A DNA stretch of 41,991 nucleotides from Prevotellamassilia timonensis (GTDB lineage: Bacteria > Bacteroidota > Bacteroidia > Bacteroidales > Bacteroidaceae), in assembly GCF_021531665.1 (NCBI RefSeq), contig NZ_JADYUH010000014.1, positions 1-41,991 of the forward strand, written 5' to 3'. Positions 17,242-24,995 of the stretch are shown in pieces. The position numbers were made by a program, and so were the translations under genes. Under the pieces are notes generated by a model. It made no database searches, was not told where the DNA came from, and saw only the letters and a list, made by a program, of their open reading frames with translations. Position 1 is the stretch's first letter; each line of letters begins with the position of its first letter.

Positions 17242-19401
17242 TTACTTCTCTGCTGCTTGTTCCTGTTCGAAGTCGGCAATGAGTTTTGCCTGAAGGTCTC
17301 CGGGCACGAGTTCGTAGCTTGCAAACTTCATGATGAAGGAGGCACGTCCGCCGGTGAGAGAGCTGAGCGAGGTGGAGTAGTTTGCCATCTCTGCGAGAGG
17401 CACTTTGGCTTGCAGCTTCTCATAGCCGGACTCACTGCTCATTCCGACAATCATGCCGCGGCGTCCTTGAAGGTCACTCATCACGTCGCCCATCTTGTCG
17501 GCGGGAACGAAGACTTCCACATCATAGATGGGTTCAAGAATCTTCGGACCTGCTTCCTTGAAGGCTGCGCTGAAGGCATTGCGTCCGGCGAGCATGAAGG
17601 AAAGTTCGTTGGAGTCAACCGGGTGCATCTTTCCGTCATAGACCACGACGCGAACATCGCGGGCATAACTTCCGGTGAGAGGTCCTTGCTCCATGCGGCT
17701 CATGATGCCCTTGAGGATGGCGGGCATGAAACGGCTGTCAATCGCACCGCCGACCACGGAGTTGATGAAGACAAGTTTTCCACCCCATTCGAGAGGCACT
17801 TCTTCCTTGCCCTTGATGGAAACGCGAATTTCCTGACCGCCGAAACGATAGACTTCGGGATCGGGCATTCCGTCGCTGTAGGGTTCCACGACGAGATGCA
17901 CCTCGCCGAACTGTCCGGCACCACCGCTCTGCTTCTTGTGACGATAGTCTGCACGGGCGGCACGGGTGATGGTTTCGCGATAAGGAATGCGCTGCGGATA
18001 GAATTCCACGTTGATTTTGTCCAAATTCTCAAGACGCCACTTCAAGGTGCGGAGGTGGAACTCGCCCTGTCCGTGAACAAGAATCTGACGAAGTTCTTTG
18101 CTCTGCTCCACTTCCCAGGTTGGGTCTTCCTGACGCATACGGTTGAGGGCAGCCATCATCTTTTCAGTCTCTGCCTCATTGACGGCGCGGATGGCGCGAG
18201 TGAATTTCGGGTTGGGATATTTGATGAAGTTGAAGCGGTTGTCGCAGTCTTTTCCGTTGAGGGTGTTTCCCGTGCGAACGTCTTTGAGTTTCACGGTGGA
18301 GCCGATGTCACCGGCGGTCAGTTCAGACACTTTTTCGCGGTTGGCGCCGGAGGAAACGAAAATCTGGCTGAGACGTTCTTTGGAACCTCGGTCGGAGTTG
18401 GTGAGGTCGTCGCCTTCGTGGAGCGTTCCGCTCATCACTTTGAAATATTGCACTTCGCCGATGTGGGGTTCCACGCCTGTTTTGAAGAAATAGATGGAGA
18501 GCGGTCCGTTCGGGTCGAGAGGAACTTCCACGCCGCGGGTGTTGTGGACGGCGGGCATCTCATCGACGAAGGGAACGACGTTGCCAAGGAACTCCATGAG
18601 ACGACCGACGCCCATGTTCTTGGAGGCGCAGACGCAGAAGATGGGATAGATGCTTCTGGTCACCATGCCCTTACGGATGCCTTCGCGCATTTCGTCTTCT
18701 GTGAGTTGTTCTGTCTCAAAGAACTTCTCCATGAGAGTCTCGTCGTTTTCTGCAGCTGCTTCAACCAATTCTTTGTGAAGAGCCTGTGCGCGTTCCATCT
18801 CGGAATCAGGGATGTCGCAGAGTTCGGGTTCGCCGCCTTCTTCCTTGAAGACAAGCATCTTCATGAGAATGATGTCGATCAAAGAGTTGAAGCCGGGACC
18901 TGTGGCGACGGGATACTGCACGGGAATGGCTTTGGAACCATAGTTCATCTGCAGTTGTTCAATGATTCCGTCATAGTCACACGCGTCACTGTCGAGTTGA
19001 TTGACAAGGAAGATGACGGGCTTCTTGAGTTTTTCGGTGTAGCGGAAATGGTTTTGCGTACCGACCTCCGGACCGAACTGACCGTTGATGAGAAGCACGG
19101 CAGTGTCAGTCACGTTAAGCGCGGTGAGCGCTGCTCCCACGAAATCGTCGGAACCCGGGCAGTCAATGATGTTGAGTTTTTTTCCTTTCCACTCGGTGTG
19201 GAAGACCGTGGAGAAAACGGAGTAGCCATAGTCTTGTTCCACGGGGAAATAGTCAGAGACTGTGTTTTTGGCAGTGATGCGTCCGCGACGTTTGATTTGT
19301 CCGCATTCAAAGAGGAGGGCTTCGGTGAGAGTGGTTTTACCGGAGCCGTCGTTGCCGAGCAAGGCAATGTTTTTGATTTCGTGAGAGTTGTAAATCTTCA
19401 T
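17242..19401 (-). CDS. EF-G paralog (EF-G2-like) with altered GTPase motifs
   Basis: The 719-residue protein has the full five-domain layout of elongation factor G. P-loop GNDGSGKTT is at residues 16-24. The switch II motif reads DCPGSDDF (80-87), so the catalytic histidine of DTPGH is replaced by S84. Switch I lacks the usual RGIT block (VEQDYGYSV instead), and the G4 motif is NQLD (134-137) instead of NKxD. Domain IV keeps ELSFMLAGRNAFSAAFKEAGP, and domain V keeps QGRRGMIVG. A Bacteroides EF-G paralog without GTPase activity has been reported to support translocation during nutrient stress and gut colonisation; this protein is a likely relative. The ribosomal cluster is not nearby, so it is not the housekeeping fusA. 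Confidence 0.9.
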   Translation of the reverse strand: MKIYNSHEIKNIALLGNDGSGKTTLTEALLFECGQIKRRGRITAKNTVSDYFPVEQDYGYSVFSTVFHTEWKGKKLNIIDCPGSDDFVGAALTALNVTDTAVLLINGQFGPEVGTQNHFRYTEKLKKPVIFLVNQLDSDACDYDGIIEQLQMNYGSKAIPVQYPVATGPGFNSLIDIILMKMLVFKEEGGEPELCDIPDSEMERAQALHKELVEAAAENDETLMEKFFETEQLTEDEMREGIRKGMVTRSIYPIFCVCASKNMGVGRLMEFLGNVVPFVDEMPAVHNTRGVEVPLDPNGPLSIYFFKTGVEPHIGEVQYFKVMSGTLHEGDDLTNSDRGSKERLSQIFVSSGANREKVSELTAGDIGSTVKLKDVRTGNTLNGKDCDNRFNFIKYPNPKFTRAIRAVNEAETEKMMAALNRMRQEDPTWEVEQSKELRQILVHGQGEFHLRTLKWRLENLDKINVEFYPQRIPYRETITRAARADYRHKKQSGGAGQFGEVHLVVEPYSDGMPDPEVYRFGGQEIRVSIKGKEEVPLEWGGKLVFINSVVGGAIDSRFMPAILKGIMSRMEQGPLTGSYARDVRVVVYDGKMHPVDSNELSFMLAGRNAFSAAFKEAGPKILEPIYDVEVFVPADKMGDVMSDLQGRRGMIVGMSSESGYEKLQAKVPLAEMANYSTSLSSLTGGRASFIMKFASYELVPGDLQAKLIADFEQEQAAEK

Positions 19402-19433
19402 GGTATTAGATTTAAAATGATGTTTTCCATGTT

Positions 19434-19470
19434 GAAAGTGCTTTCCTCCGTGTTTTGAGGGGGCACTTTC
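19434..19470 (-). promoter_or_regulatory. 5' leader hairpin of the EF-G2-like gene
   Basis: GAAAGTGC and GCACTTTC form an 8-bp stem around a 21-base loop, about 33 bp upstream of the start codon. On the minus strand the loop contains GGAGGAAA. It could be a leader control element. In the plus direction the same hairpin is followed by TGTTTTT and could be a terminator. Confidence 0.35.
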
Positions 19471-19701
19471 TGTTTTTCGGTCCGAAAAATACGAATTAAA
19501 TCTGTTTTGAACGCCTTTCTTCCCCTCTTTTTTGCAGTTTCACACGGAAAACGGGCTTTTTTCATCGTTTTGGAGGAGCGCGTAAATGAAGATTTTACCT
19601 TATATAATAAGGAGGCGCCGATGCACCAGCGGTTGTGACGACGACGACGATATGCCTCCCTTTGGCGTGATTCTTTCAAAAAACACAATGAAGAAGGAAT
19701 A

Positions 19702-19720
19702 AAGGGGTGTTCTATAATGT
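19702..19720 (+). repeat. Solo MITE end
   Basis: AGGGGTGTTCTATAATGTG matches one end of the MITE family. No partner end or internal core is found nearby. Confidence 0.4.
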
Positions 19721-19799
19721 GGATTCATCTTTTCTTATAAAATGGAATGCCAATCTAGAAAAGAAAATGTAGGGTTGCGGTGCGGTTCGCCTGCGTTAC

Positions 19800-20066
19800 T
19801 ATATACGTAAATAAAGGGGGAAACAAAAAAACTATACAAACTATACACAAAACCCTACACAAACCCTACATCTCTCTGATTTCCCGTTCGTTGCGAAATG
19901 TATAGTTTAAGGCGCAAACTATACACAAACTATACACAAACCCTACATTACAACTATACACAGAGCCCGACAAAACGGCGTTCAAAACCCTACACTGCGA
20001 GCGTTCAAAACCCTACACAACGAGCGTTCGCGAAACTATACACGAGGCGGAACACAAACCCTACAT
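19800..20066 (+). repeat. Left arm: ACTATACA / CCCTACA word array
   Basis: About seven ACTATACA and six CCCTACA words occur in direct orientation, joined by CA or AA spacers, plus one inverted TGTATAGT that makes a small palindrome with a neighbour (TATAGTTT, 7 bases, AAACTATA at 19900-19922). The first 135 bp are almost the exact inverse of about 21290-21427, except for a 23-base diverged patch. Confidence 0.9.
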
Positions 20067-20085
20067 TTTGTTTTTGAACGCGAAT

Positions 20086-20166
20086 GGAACGAATGGAGCG
20101 AATCGTACGTAACGTTTGTAACGAACGTGACGAACGTGACGAACGTAACAAACGTAACGAACGTAA
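20086..20166 (+). repeat. Nonamer array (AACGAACGTG type)
   Basis: Degenerate 9-10-bp units such as AACGAACGTG, ACGAACGTGACG and AACAAACGTAACG run head to tail for about 80 bp. Confidence 0.8.
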
Positions 20167-20401
20167 AACAGGAAATGGCAATAGGAGGTGACACGCCTCG
20201 TCACTCCCTCCGTCTCCTCCTCTCTGTGACTCTTTGACTCTTCCTCTCTTTGTCTCTTCCTCTCCCCTTCCCGCCGCTTCTTCACTCCCGCAAGCCGCTC
20301 CAAAAATCCAACAATTTTGAGCGTTTTTTCGGCGATTTGACATTAACATTTTTAACTTATCGGAACACTTTCCGCCTCCCAATTTTGCCTACTCGGCGCA
20401 T

Positions 20402-20453
20402 AATTTTTCTTTGCCTTCCCCTAATTAAAATTTGAGGAAGGCAAAGAAAAATT
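20402..20453 (+). repeat. Hairpin with 18-bp perfect arms
   Basis: Arms AATTTTTCTTTGCCTTCC (20402-20419) and GGAAGGCAAAGAAAAATT (20436-20453) are perfect, with an AT-rich loop. A third, direct copy of the GAGGAAGGCAAA half follows at 20455-20466. A GC-rich palindrome (GGAGCC-GA-GGCTCC) lies downstream at about 20525-20538. Confidence 0.85.
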
Positions 20454-20631
20454 AGAGGAAGGCAAATTTTTCCCGGATGCGCTTCTAAATCCCCGATTTT
20501 AAAGGGAAAGTGACGAAAAAAGGGGGGAGCCGAGGCTCCTCCCATATCTCTATACAAATATAATACTTTTCGTCGTCAAAAGCAAGAAGTGTTAAAACCG
20601 AAAAAGGGCGTTGGGTGTGGAAAATTTTGGA

Positions 20632-20760
20632 GGCGGTGTGTCATAATAGCCAATCTGCTGCGTTGCTATCGGATTCGGGCTTGGTCATGTACTTCAGTAC
20701 ACTCCCTGCGCCCTCATCCTCAACGCCTTGCATCTTAGCCATTCTGACGCACCTTCGAGG
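20632..20760 (+). repeat. Imperfect palindromic dispersed repeat
   Basis: The left half (GTCATAATAGCCAATCTGCT to GTTGCTATCGG) is an imperfect inverse of the right half (CAACGCCTTGCATCTTAGCC to ATTCTGACG). The centre contains GGTCATGTACTTCAGTACAC. The left half recurs at 8066-8119. I have the impression that similar sequences are common between genes in Prevotella-like genomes; that is memory, not a search. Confidence 0.65.
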
Positions 20761-20909
20761 GGTGAAGGCAAAATGCGCATTTCGACACACCCTCATAGTA
20801 GGAGGCAAGGAAAGAATCGCCTGGAGGGCTAGACGCCCGCGAAGATGGCGGCGCGAGCCGCGACTCCTCCCTTATCTCGTCACTTCCTTTTTTAAATTGG
20901 GGTCTGGAA

Positions 20910-21107
20910 GCGCACCTAAGAAAAACTAGGAGCGCACCTAGGAAAAACTAGGAGCGCACATAAGAAAAACTAGGAGCGCACCTAGGAAAAACTAGGAGCG
21001 CACCTAAGAAAAACTAGGAGCGCACCTAGGAAAAACTGGGAGCGCACCTAAGAAAAACTAGGAGCGCACCTAAGAAAAACTGGGAGCGCACCTAAGAAAA
21101 ACTAGGA
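20910..21107 (+). repeat. Nine-copy 22-bp tandem array
   Basis: Nine units of 22 bp (GCGCACCTAAG followed by AAAAACTAGGA) run without spacers, with a tenth partial copy (GCGCACC). Units 1-6 alternate CCTAAG and CCTAGG (unit 3 reads CATAAG), giving a 44-bp higher-order period; units 7-9 are all CCTAAG. CCTAGG units can form CCTAG/CTAGG mini-hairpins. A related hairpin, ACTTAGG and CCTAAGT, follows at 21144-21163. Confidence 0.95.
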
Positions 21108-21185
21108 GCGCACCCGGTTAAAATTAGCCTTCTCCTAATTTCACTTAGGTACGTTCCTAAGTAAACTGCACGCCGTTGCAGTACA

Positions 21186-21427
21186 GGGTTTGCGCTCCGT
21201 TTCGTGTAGGGTTTTGAACGCTTCAATGTAGCGTTCTGTGTAGGGTTTACCCCACCTTTCGTGTAGGGTTTTGAACGCTTCAATGTATAGTTTGTGTATA
21301 GTTTGTGTATAGTTTGAAGCGCAAACTATACATTTCGTAACGTGCTGAGAATCAACGAAATGTAGGGTTTGTGTAGGGTTTTGTGTATAGTTTGTATAGT
21401 TTTTTGTTTCCCCTTTTATTTACGTAT
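21186..21427 (-). repeat. Right arm: inverted word array
   Basis: This arm holds TGTAGGG and TGTATAGT words, the reverse complements of those in the left arm, and ends in the inverse of the left boundary (CCCCTTTTATTTACGTATA). A TATAGTTT, 7 bases, AAACTATA palindrome is again present at about 21310-21332. Confidence 0.9.
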
Positions 21428-21595
21428 ATAGAGACAAAAACGAACCGTGCCGAGACCTTACATTTCTCTTCTTTTTCCACCCCATTCATGCTCGCAGATT
21501 GTCTCGTTAAAACTGCTTCGCCCGCCATCACCGTGGGAGGACCCAAGGCGATGGCGGGCGATTGTTCCGACTGCGTGATTCTTCTCCCCCACTCT

Positions 21596-22294
21596 TCAAG
21601 ATTGCAGTACTTTCAAGAAGTTTTCTGGTGAGCGTTCCATGCGCCCCTGAGCGTAGGGCGGAAGATTCAGCGAGAAAGTGCCGGGGATGGATGTGATGTC
21701 AAAATACTGCCGAACGATGGCTGCCATGTTGAAAGAAAGACGGTCGCCCTTGCGCACGAGACGCACACCGCAATCGCGAAGCAGTTCACGGTCTCCTTCG
21801 TGACGCCGCATCCACTGAAAGAGAAGCCAATAAGCCCACGGAGTTCCGAGGCGCAAAAGTGTTGGCGCTGACTCATCATAGGTCTCATCGCCCAAGGCAC
21901 AGAGGAGTTCTTCCGCCTCGCCGGCAGTTTGGCACGTGGGCAAGAGTTGCTCCAACATTTTGCGACGGTCGATGGCTGTGGAGAGATCCACGAAGGAAGC
22001 AAGCACCGAACGACTCCACTGCAACTTTCCGCGCTGGCGCAGACGGACTGCCCCTTTGAGGAACGTGCCTAAATATGCCTTGCTGCAAGAAGCGACCACC
22101 ACATTGAAGAGTTCCCAAAAGCGGGCGGAATCCAACTGGGGCAGCACGTTCTCTCCCAACAACCAGCCCGCAGTGCGGAACTCCGCCACAGAAAGTGACT
22201 GAAGCAGGGAGAGCACAGCGGCAGGCGTATCGTGGAGACAGGCGTGCAACAATTTTTGCTGAAGCGCGGGGTTGTGGCGATGAACGACAGACAT
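21596..22294 (-). CDS. Conserved-looking protein of unknown function
   Basis: I do not recognise this 232-residue protein. It is largely helical by composition, with many Leu and Ala and no signal peptide, membrane segment or obvious catalytic motif. The C-terminal part (LSFNMAAIVRQYFDITSIPG, then TFSLNLPPYAQGRMERSPE) looks like a compact ordered domain. The start at 22294 is preferred; upstream codons in the same frame are antisense to rlmD. It begins 22 bp after the rlmD stop on the same strand and is probably co-transcribed with it. It is the last gene before the repeat island. Confidence 0.65.
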   Translation of the reverse strand: MSVVHRHNPALQQKLLHACLHDTPAAVLSLLQSLSVAEFRTAGWLLGENVLPQLDSARFWELFNVVVASCSKAYLGTFLKGAVRLRQRGKLQWSRSVLASFVDLSTAIDRRKMLEQLLPTCQTAGEAEELLCALGDETYDESAPTLLRLGTPWAYWLLFQWMRRHEGDRELLRDCGVRLVRKGDRLSFNMAAIVRQYFDITSIPGTFSLNLPPYAQGRMERSPENFLKVLQS

Positions 22295-22316
22295 GGAGGA
22301 CGGAAGGAGTAAGAAC

Positions 22317-23738
22317 TTAGTTTCTACGGTCCAGACGAACCACATTTTCCACGTGATGCGTCTGCGGGAACATGTCCACCGGCTGCACGGCGGTGACACG
22401 ATAGTCTGCATCCAGCAAGGCAAGGTCACGTGCCTGCGTGGCGGAGTTGCAGCTGACATAGACAATGCGGCGCGGGGCGGCGAGCAAGATGGTCTTGATG
22501 ACATCGGTGTGCATTCCGGCGCGCGGCGGGTCGGTGATGATGACATCGGGGCGACCATATTTACCCACAAACTCGGCAGTGAGGATGTCCTTCATGTCGC
22601 CGGCAAAGAAGAGCGTGTTGTCCAAACCGTTGAAACGGGCATTCTCCTTGGCATCCTCAATGGCTTCGGGAACATATTCAATTCCAATCACTTGCTTCGC
22701 GCTGCGCGCCACAAAACTGGCAATGGTTCCGGTTCCGGTGTAGAGGTCATAGACCAAATCCGTCGGCTTCAGTTCTGCAAAATTGCGCGCCACCTTGTAG
22801 AGTTCGTAAGCCTGCTCCGTGTTGGTCTGATAGAAACTCTTCGGTCCGACTTTGAAGCGAAGTCCTTCCATTTCTTCAATGATGAACGGTGTGCCGTGGT
22901 GGGTGTGGACGGGCAGGTCGCCGATGGTGTCGTTGCACTTGAGGTTGTTCACCCAAAGCAGAGAGGTGATTTCGGGGAAGGAGGAGTGAACGTGGTCCAA
23001 GAGTTCACGTGCCTGAGTCTCTTCCTCCGCATTGCGAATGGAGAACTGAATCAACAACATGACTTCTCCCGTGGAAGAAGTTCGCAACATGAGGTTGCGC
23101 AGAAGTCCGGTGGCGGAGCGGAGGTTGAAGAAAGAGAGACCGTGGGACAAGGCGTAGTCACGGATGCCGTTTCTGATGCGGTCGTTGAGACTGTCCATCA
23201 GAGAGCAGGTCTGGATGTCAAGGATTTTGTCAAACGCGCCCGGAATGTGGAAGCCCAGAGCGTTCATGTTGTCAAACTCCACGCCGGAGCGCACCTCCTC
23301 TTCCGTCAGCCATCGCTTGTCGGAGAAGCCGAACTCAAGTTTGTTGCGATAGTGGGTTTGACGGACGCTGCCGAGAATCGGGCTGATTTCCGGCAGTTCC
23401 ACCTTGGCAATGCGCTGCAGGTGATCAGTGACTTGCTGTTGCTTGTAGTGCAGTTGCTTGTCGTAGGGCAGACATTGCCATTTGCAGCCGCCACACACGC
23501 CGAAATGCGGGCAGAAGGGTTGAACACGCTCGGGAGACCGGCGGTGGAAACGAATGATTTCCGCCTCGGCATAGCTGTGCTTCTTGCGACGCACCTGCAA
23601 ATCAACCACATCGCCGGGCACGGCGTAGGGCACAAAAACTACGAGGTCGTTCACGCGAGCCAGTGCTTTGCCTTCAGCCGCGATGCCGGTGATTTCAATG
23701 TTTTCTAAGATGGGAAGGGGTTTCCTTTTTCGGGACAT
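22317..23738 (-). CDS. rlmD: 23S rRNA (uracil-C5)-methyltransferase, RlmD/RumA family
   Basis: The 473-residue protein transfers a methyl group from SAM to a uracil C5 in rRNA. It starts with a TRAM RNA-binding domain (about residues 10-60), then a 4Fe-4S ligand cluster CPHFGVCGGC (C76, C82, C85). The Rossmann methyltransferase part shows YDLYTGTGTIASFVA, TDPPRAGMH and the catalytic cysteine in YVSCNSATQARDL near the C-terminus. Several TrmA/RumA paralogs are usual in Bacteroidota, so the exact target (U1939 or another) is inferred. It is followed at 22 bp by the unknown gene and preceded by mutY with a 93-bp gap. Confidence 0.9.
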   Translation of the reverse strand: MSRKRKPLPILENIEITGIAAEGKALARVNDLVVFVPYAVPGDVVDLQVRRKKHSYAEAEIIRFHRRSPERVQPFCPHFGVCGGCKWQCLPYDKQLHYKQQQVTDHLQRIAKVELPEISPILGSVRQTHYRNKLEFGFSDKRWLTEEEVRSGVEFDNMNALGFHIPGAFDKILDIQTCSLMDSLNDRIRNGIRDYALSHGLSFFNLRSATGLLRNLMLRTSSTGEVMLLIQFSIRNAEEETQARELLDHVHSSFPEITSLLWVNNLKCNDTIGDLPVHTHHGTPFIIEEMEGLRFKVGPKSFYQTNTEQAYELYKVARNFAELKPTDLVYDLYTGTGTIASFVARSAKQVIGIEYVPEAIEDAKENARFNGLDNTLFFAGDMKDILTAEFVGKYGRPDVIITDPPRAGMHTDVIKTILLAAPRRIVYVSCNSATQARDLALLDADYRVTAVQPVDMFPQTHHVENVVRLDRRN

Positions 23739-23831
23739 TTATGTTTTTCGTTTTGAAGGAGGTTTCTATGTTTAAAGGAGGTTTCTGTATATATAAAACA
23801 GAACGTTTCTAAAGCGATGTCCAAACTGATG

Positions 23832-24863
23832 TCAAAGTTGACGTCGAAGGCGACAGAGCAACTCGGGCATGGCGTGGTCATCCAATTTTTCCGCCGGCAC
23901 AGCCACGCAGTCAGAGGGAAGAGAGCAAGCGGAGGTGCGAACGGCAAAGAAGTCAGCATGAAGCAGGCGGTGAGTCAGTTGGTGCTTGACGTCACGAGCC
24001 ACTTCGCGCCAGCCTTCAGCGTGGGAGAGATGTTTCACCACAAACGGATGTTGCAGAACTTCCGGCATTTCGGGACGGTGGTCAAACTCCACGAGCGGAA
24101 ACTCATAGAGCCCCTGCCAAATGTCACCCGCCGCACGGCGATGCAACCAAATGCCTTCCGGAGATTCTACATAAAAATAGACGAAATGGCGCTCCTTGAC
24201 CTGCGGGCGCCGCGCCTTGAAGGGAAAATCTTGCTGAGCGTTTCTCGCAAAAGCCACACAGGCATCGGAAAGCGGACAAACGGAACAGTCAGGCGAAGAG
24301 ACGGAGCACTGCAGCGCACCGAAATCCATCAAACCTTGATTGTAGTCCGCAGCATGGGACGCCGGCAGCAGGTTTTGGGCGAGTTCGGCAAAGTATTTCT
24401 TTCCCTGCGTGGTGTCAATGGGGATGTCTATGCCAAAGAAGCGGGAGAGAACACGATAGACATTGCCGTCCACCACTGCCACGGGAAGTTTGAAGGCAAA
24501 GGAACAGATGGCAGCGGCGGTGTAGTCTCCAATGCCGGGCAGTTTGCGCACCTCTTCAAAGGTTCTCGGGAAACCGCCGCCGGCAGCGATGAGACGTGCT
24601 GCTTTCAGCAGATTCCGAGCCCGACTGTAATAGCCCAATCCCTGCCAAAGCCTCAGCACTTCGTCTTCGGTGGCTGCGGCGAGCGACTCCACATTCGGGA
24701 AAGTGGAAACGAAACGCTCATAGTAGCTCCTCCCCTGCACCACCCTCGTTTGTTGCAGAATGATTTCCGAAACCCAAATGCGATAGGGGTCGGAAATGTC
24801 TCGCCAAGGCAAATCTCGACGATGTGCCGTATACCATTCAAGCACTGAGTGGGCAAAATCCAT
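23832..24863 (-). CDS. mutY: A/G-specific adenine glycosylase MutY
   Basis: The 343-residue enzyme removes adenine mispaired with 8-oxoG. Catalytic Glu E33 lies in SEIILQQT, the helix-hairpin-helix is KLPGIGDYTAAAI (from about 107), and the catalytic Asp is D132 in VVDGNVYRVLSR. The 4Fe-4S cluster cysteines are C186, C193, C196 and C202 in the classic C-x6-C-x2-C-x5-C spacing. A NUDIX-like C-terminal domain for 8-oxoG recognition follows (residues about 225-340). Length and motifs are complete. It is in line with rlmD, and the 93-bp gap between them contains two AGGAGGTTTCT copies of unknown meaning. Confidence 0.96.
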   Translation of the reverse strand: MDFAHSVLEWYTAHRRDLPWRDISDPYRIWVSEIILQQTRVVQGRSYYERFVSTFPNVESLAAATEDEVLRLWQGLGYYSRARNLLKAARLIAAGGGFPRTFEEVRKLPGIGDYTAAAICSFAFKLPVAVVDGNVYRVLSRFFGIDIPIDTTQGKKYFAELAQNLLPASHAADYNQGLMDFGALQCSVSSPDCSVCPLSDACVAFARNAQQDFPFKARRPQVKERHFVYFYVESPEGIWLHRRAAGDIWQGLYEFPLVEFDHRPEMPEVLQHPFVVKHLSHAEGWREVARDVKHQLTHRLLHADFFAVRTSACSLPSDCVAVPAEKLDDHAMPELLCRLRRQL

Positions 24864-24942
24864 ATTGAAAGAGGGAGAAAGCAGGAGAAATGAAGAAGGA
24901 GGGGAACTGAGAACGGGAGGAGAAGGGAAGGAATAAGAGAAA

Positions 24943-24980
24943 GGTTTGAGAGGAAAGCGGCGTCACTGTCCTCTCAAACC
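24943..24980 (-). terminator. Terminator of the mannose-1-phosphate guanylyltransferase gene
   Basis: Arms GGTTTGAGAGGA and TCCTCTCAAACC form a 12-bp stem 16 bp after the stop codon (minus strand), followed by TTTCTCTTATTCC. Confidence 0.8.
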
Positions 24981-24995
24981 ATTCAGAGTGTTTTT

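Larger units (their letters stand above)
19800..21427. repeat. Gene-free symmetric repeat island
   Basis: This 1.6-kb stretch has no plausible gene. Its outer arms are inverted copies: TATATACGTAAATAAA, then GGGGAAACAAAAAA and an array of ACTATACA and CCCTACA words at the left, with the reverse complement at the right. Between them lie, in order, a 9-mer array, a pyrimidine-rich stretch, a strong hairpin, a GC-rich palindrome, a dispersed palindromic repeat and a nine-copy 22-bp array. These are listed separately. The island lies between the 5' end of the EF-G2-like gene and the 3' end of the unknown minus-strand gene at 21596. Confidence 0.85.

Noticed and set aside
17194-19458. A 754-codon open frame on the plus strand
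   Set aside because: It is the antisense shadow of the EF-G2-like gene. Its composition is unlike a real protein and no family motif is present.
20910-21107. CRISPR array
   Set aside because: The 22-bp units are contiguous with no spacers, and no cas gene is present.
19800-21427. Chromosomal replication origin
   Set aside because: There are no obvious DnaA boxes (TTATCCACA type) and no dnaA or dnaN nearby. The iteron-like layout is noted as a finding instead.
22293-23708. A 471-codon open frame on the plus strand
   Set aside because: It is antisense to rlmD, whose Fe-S cysteines and catalytic motifs are complete.
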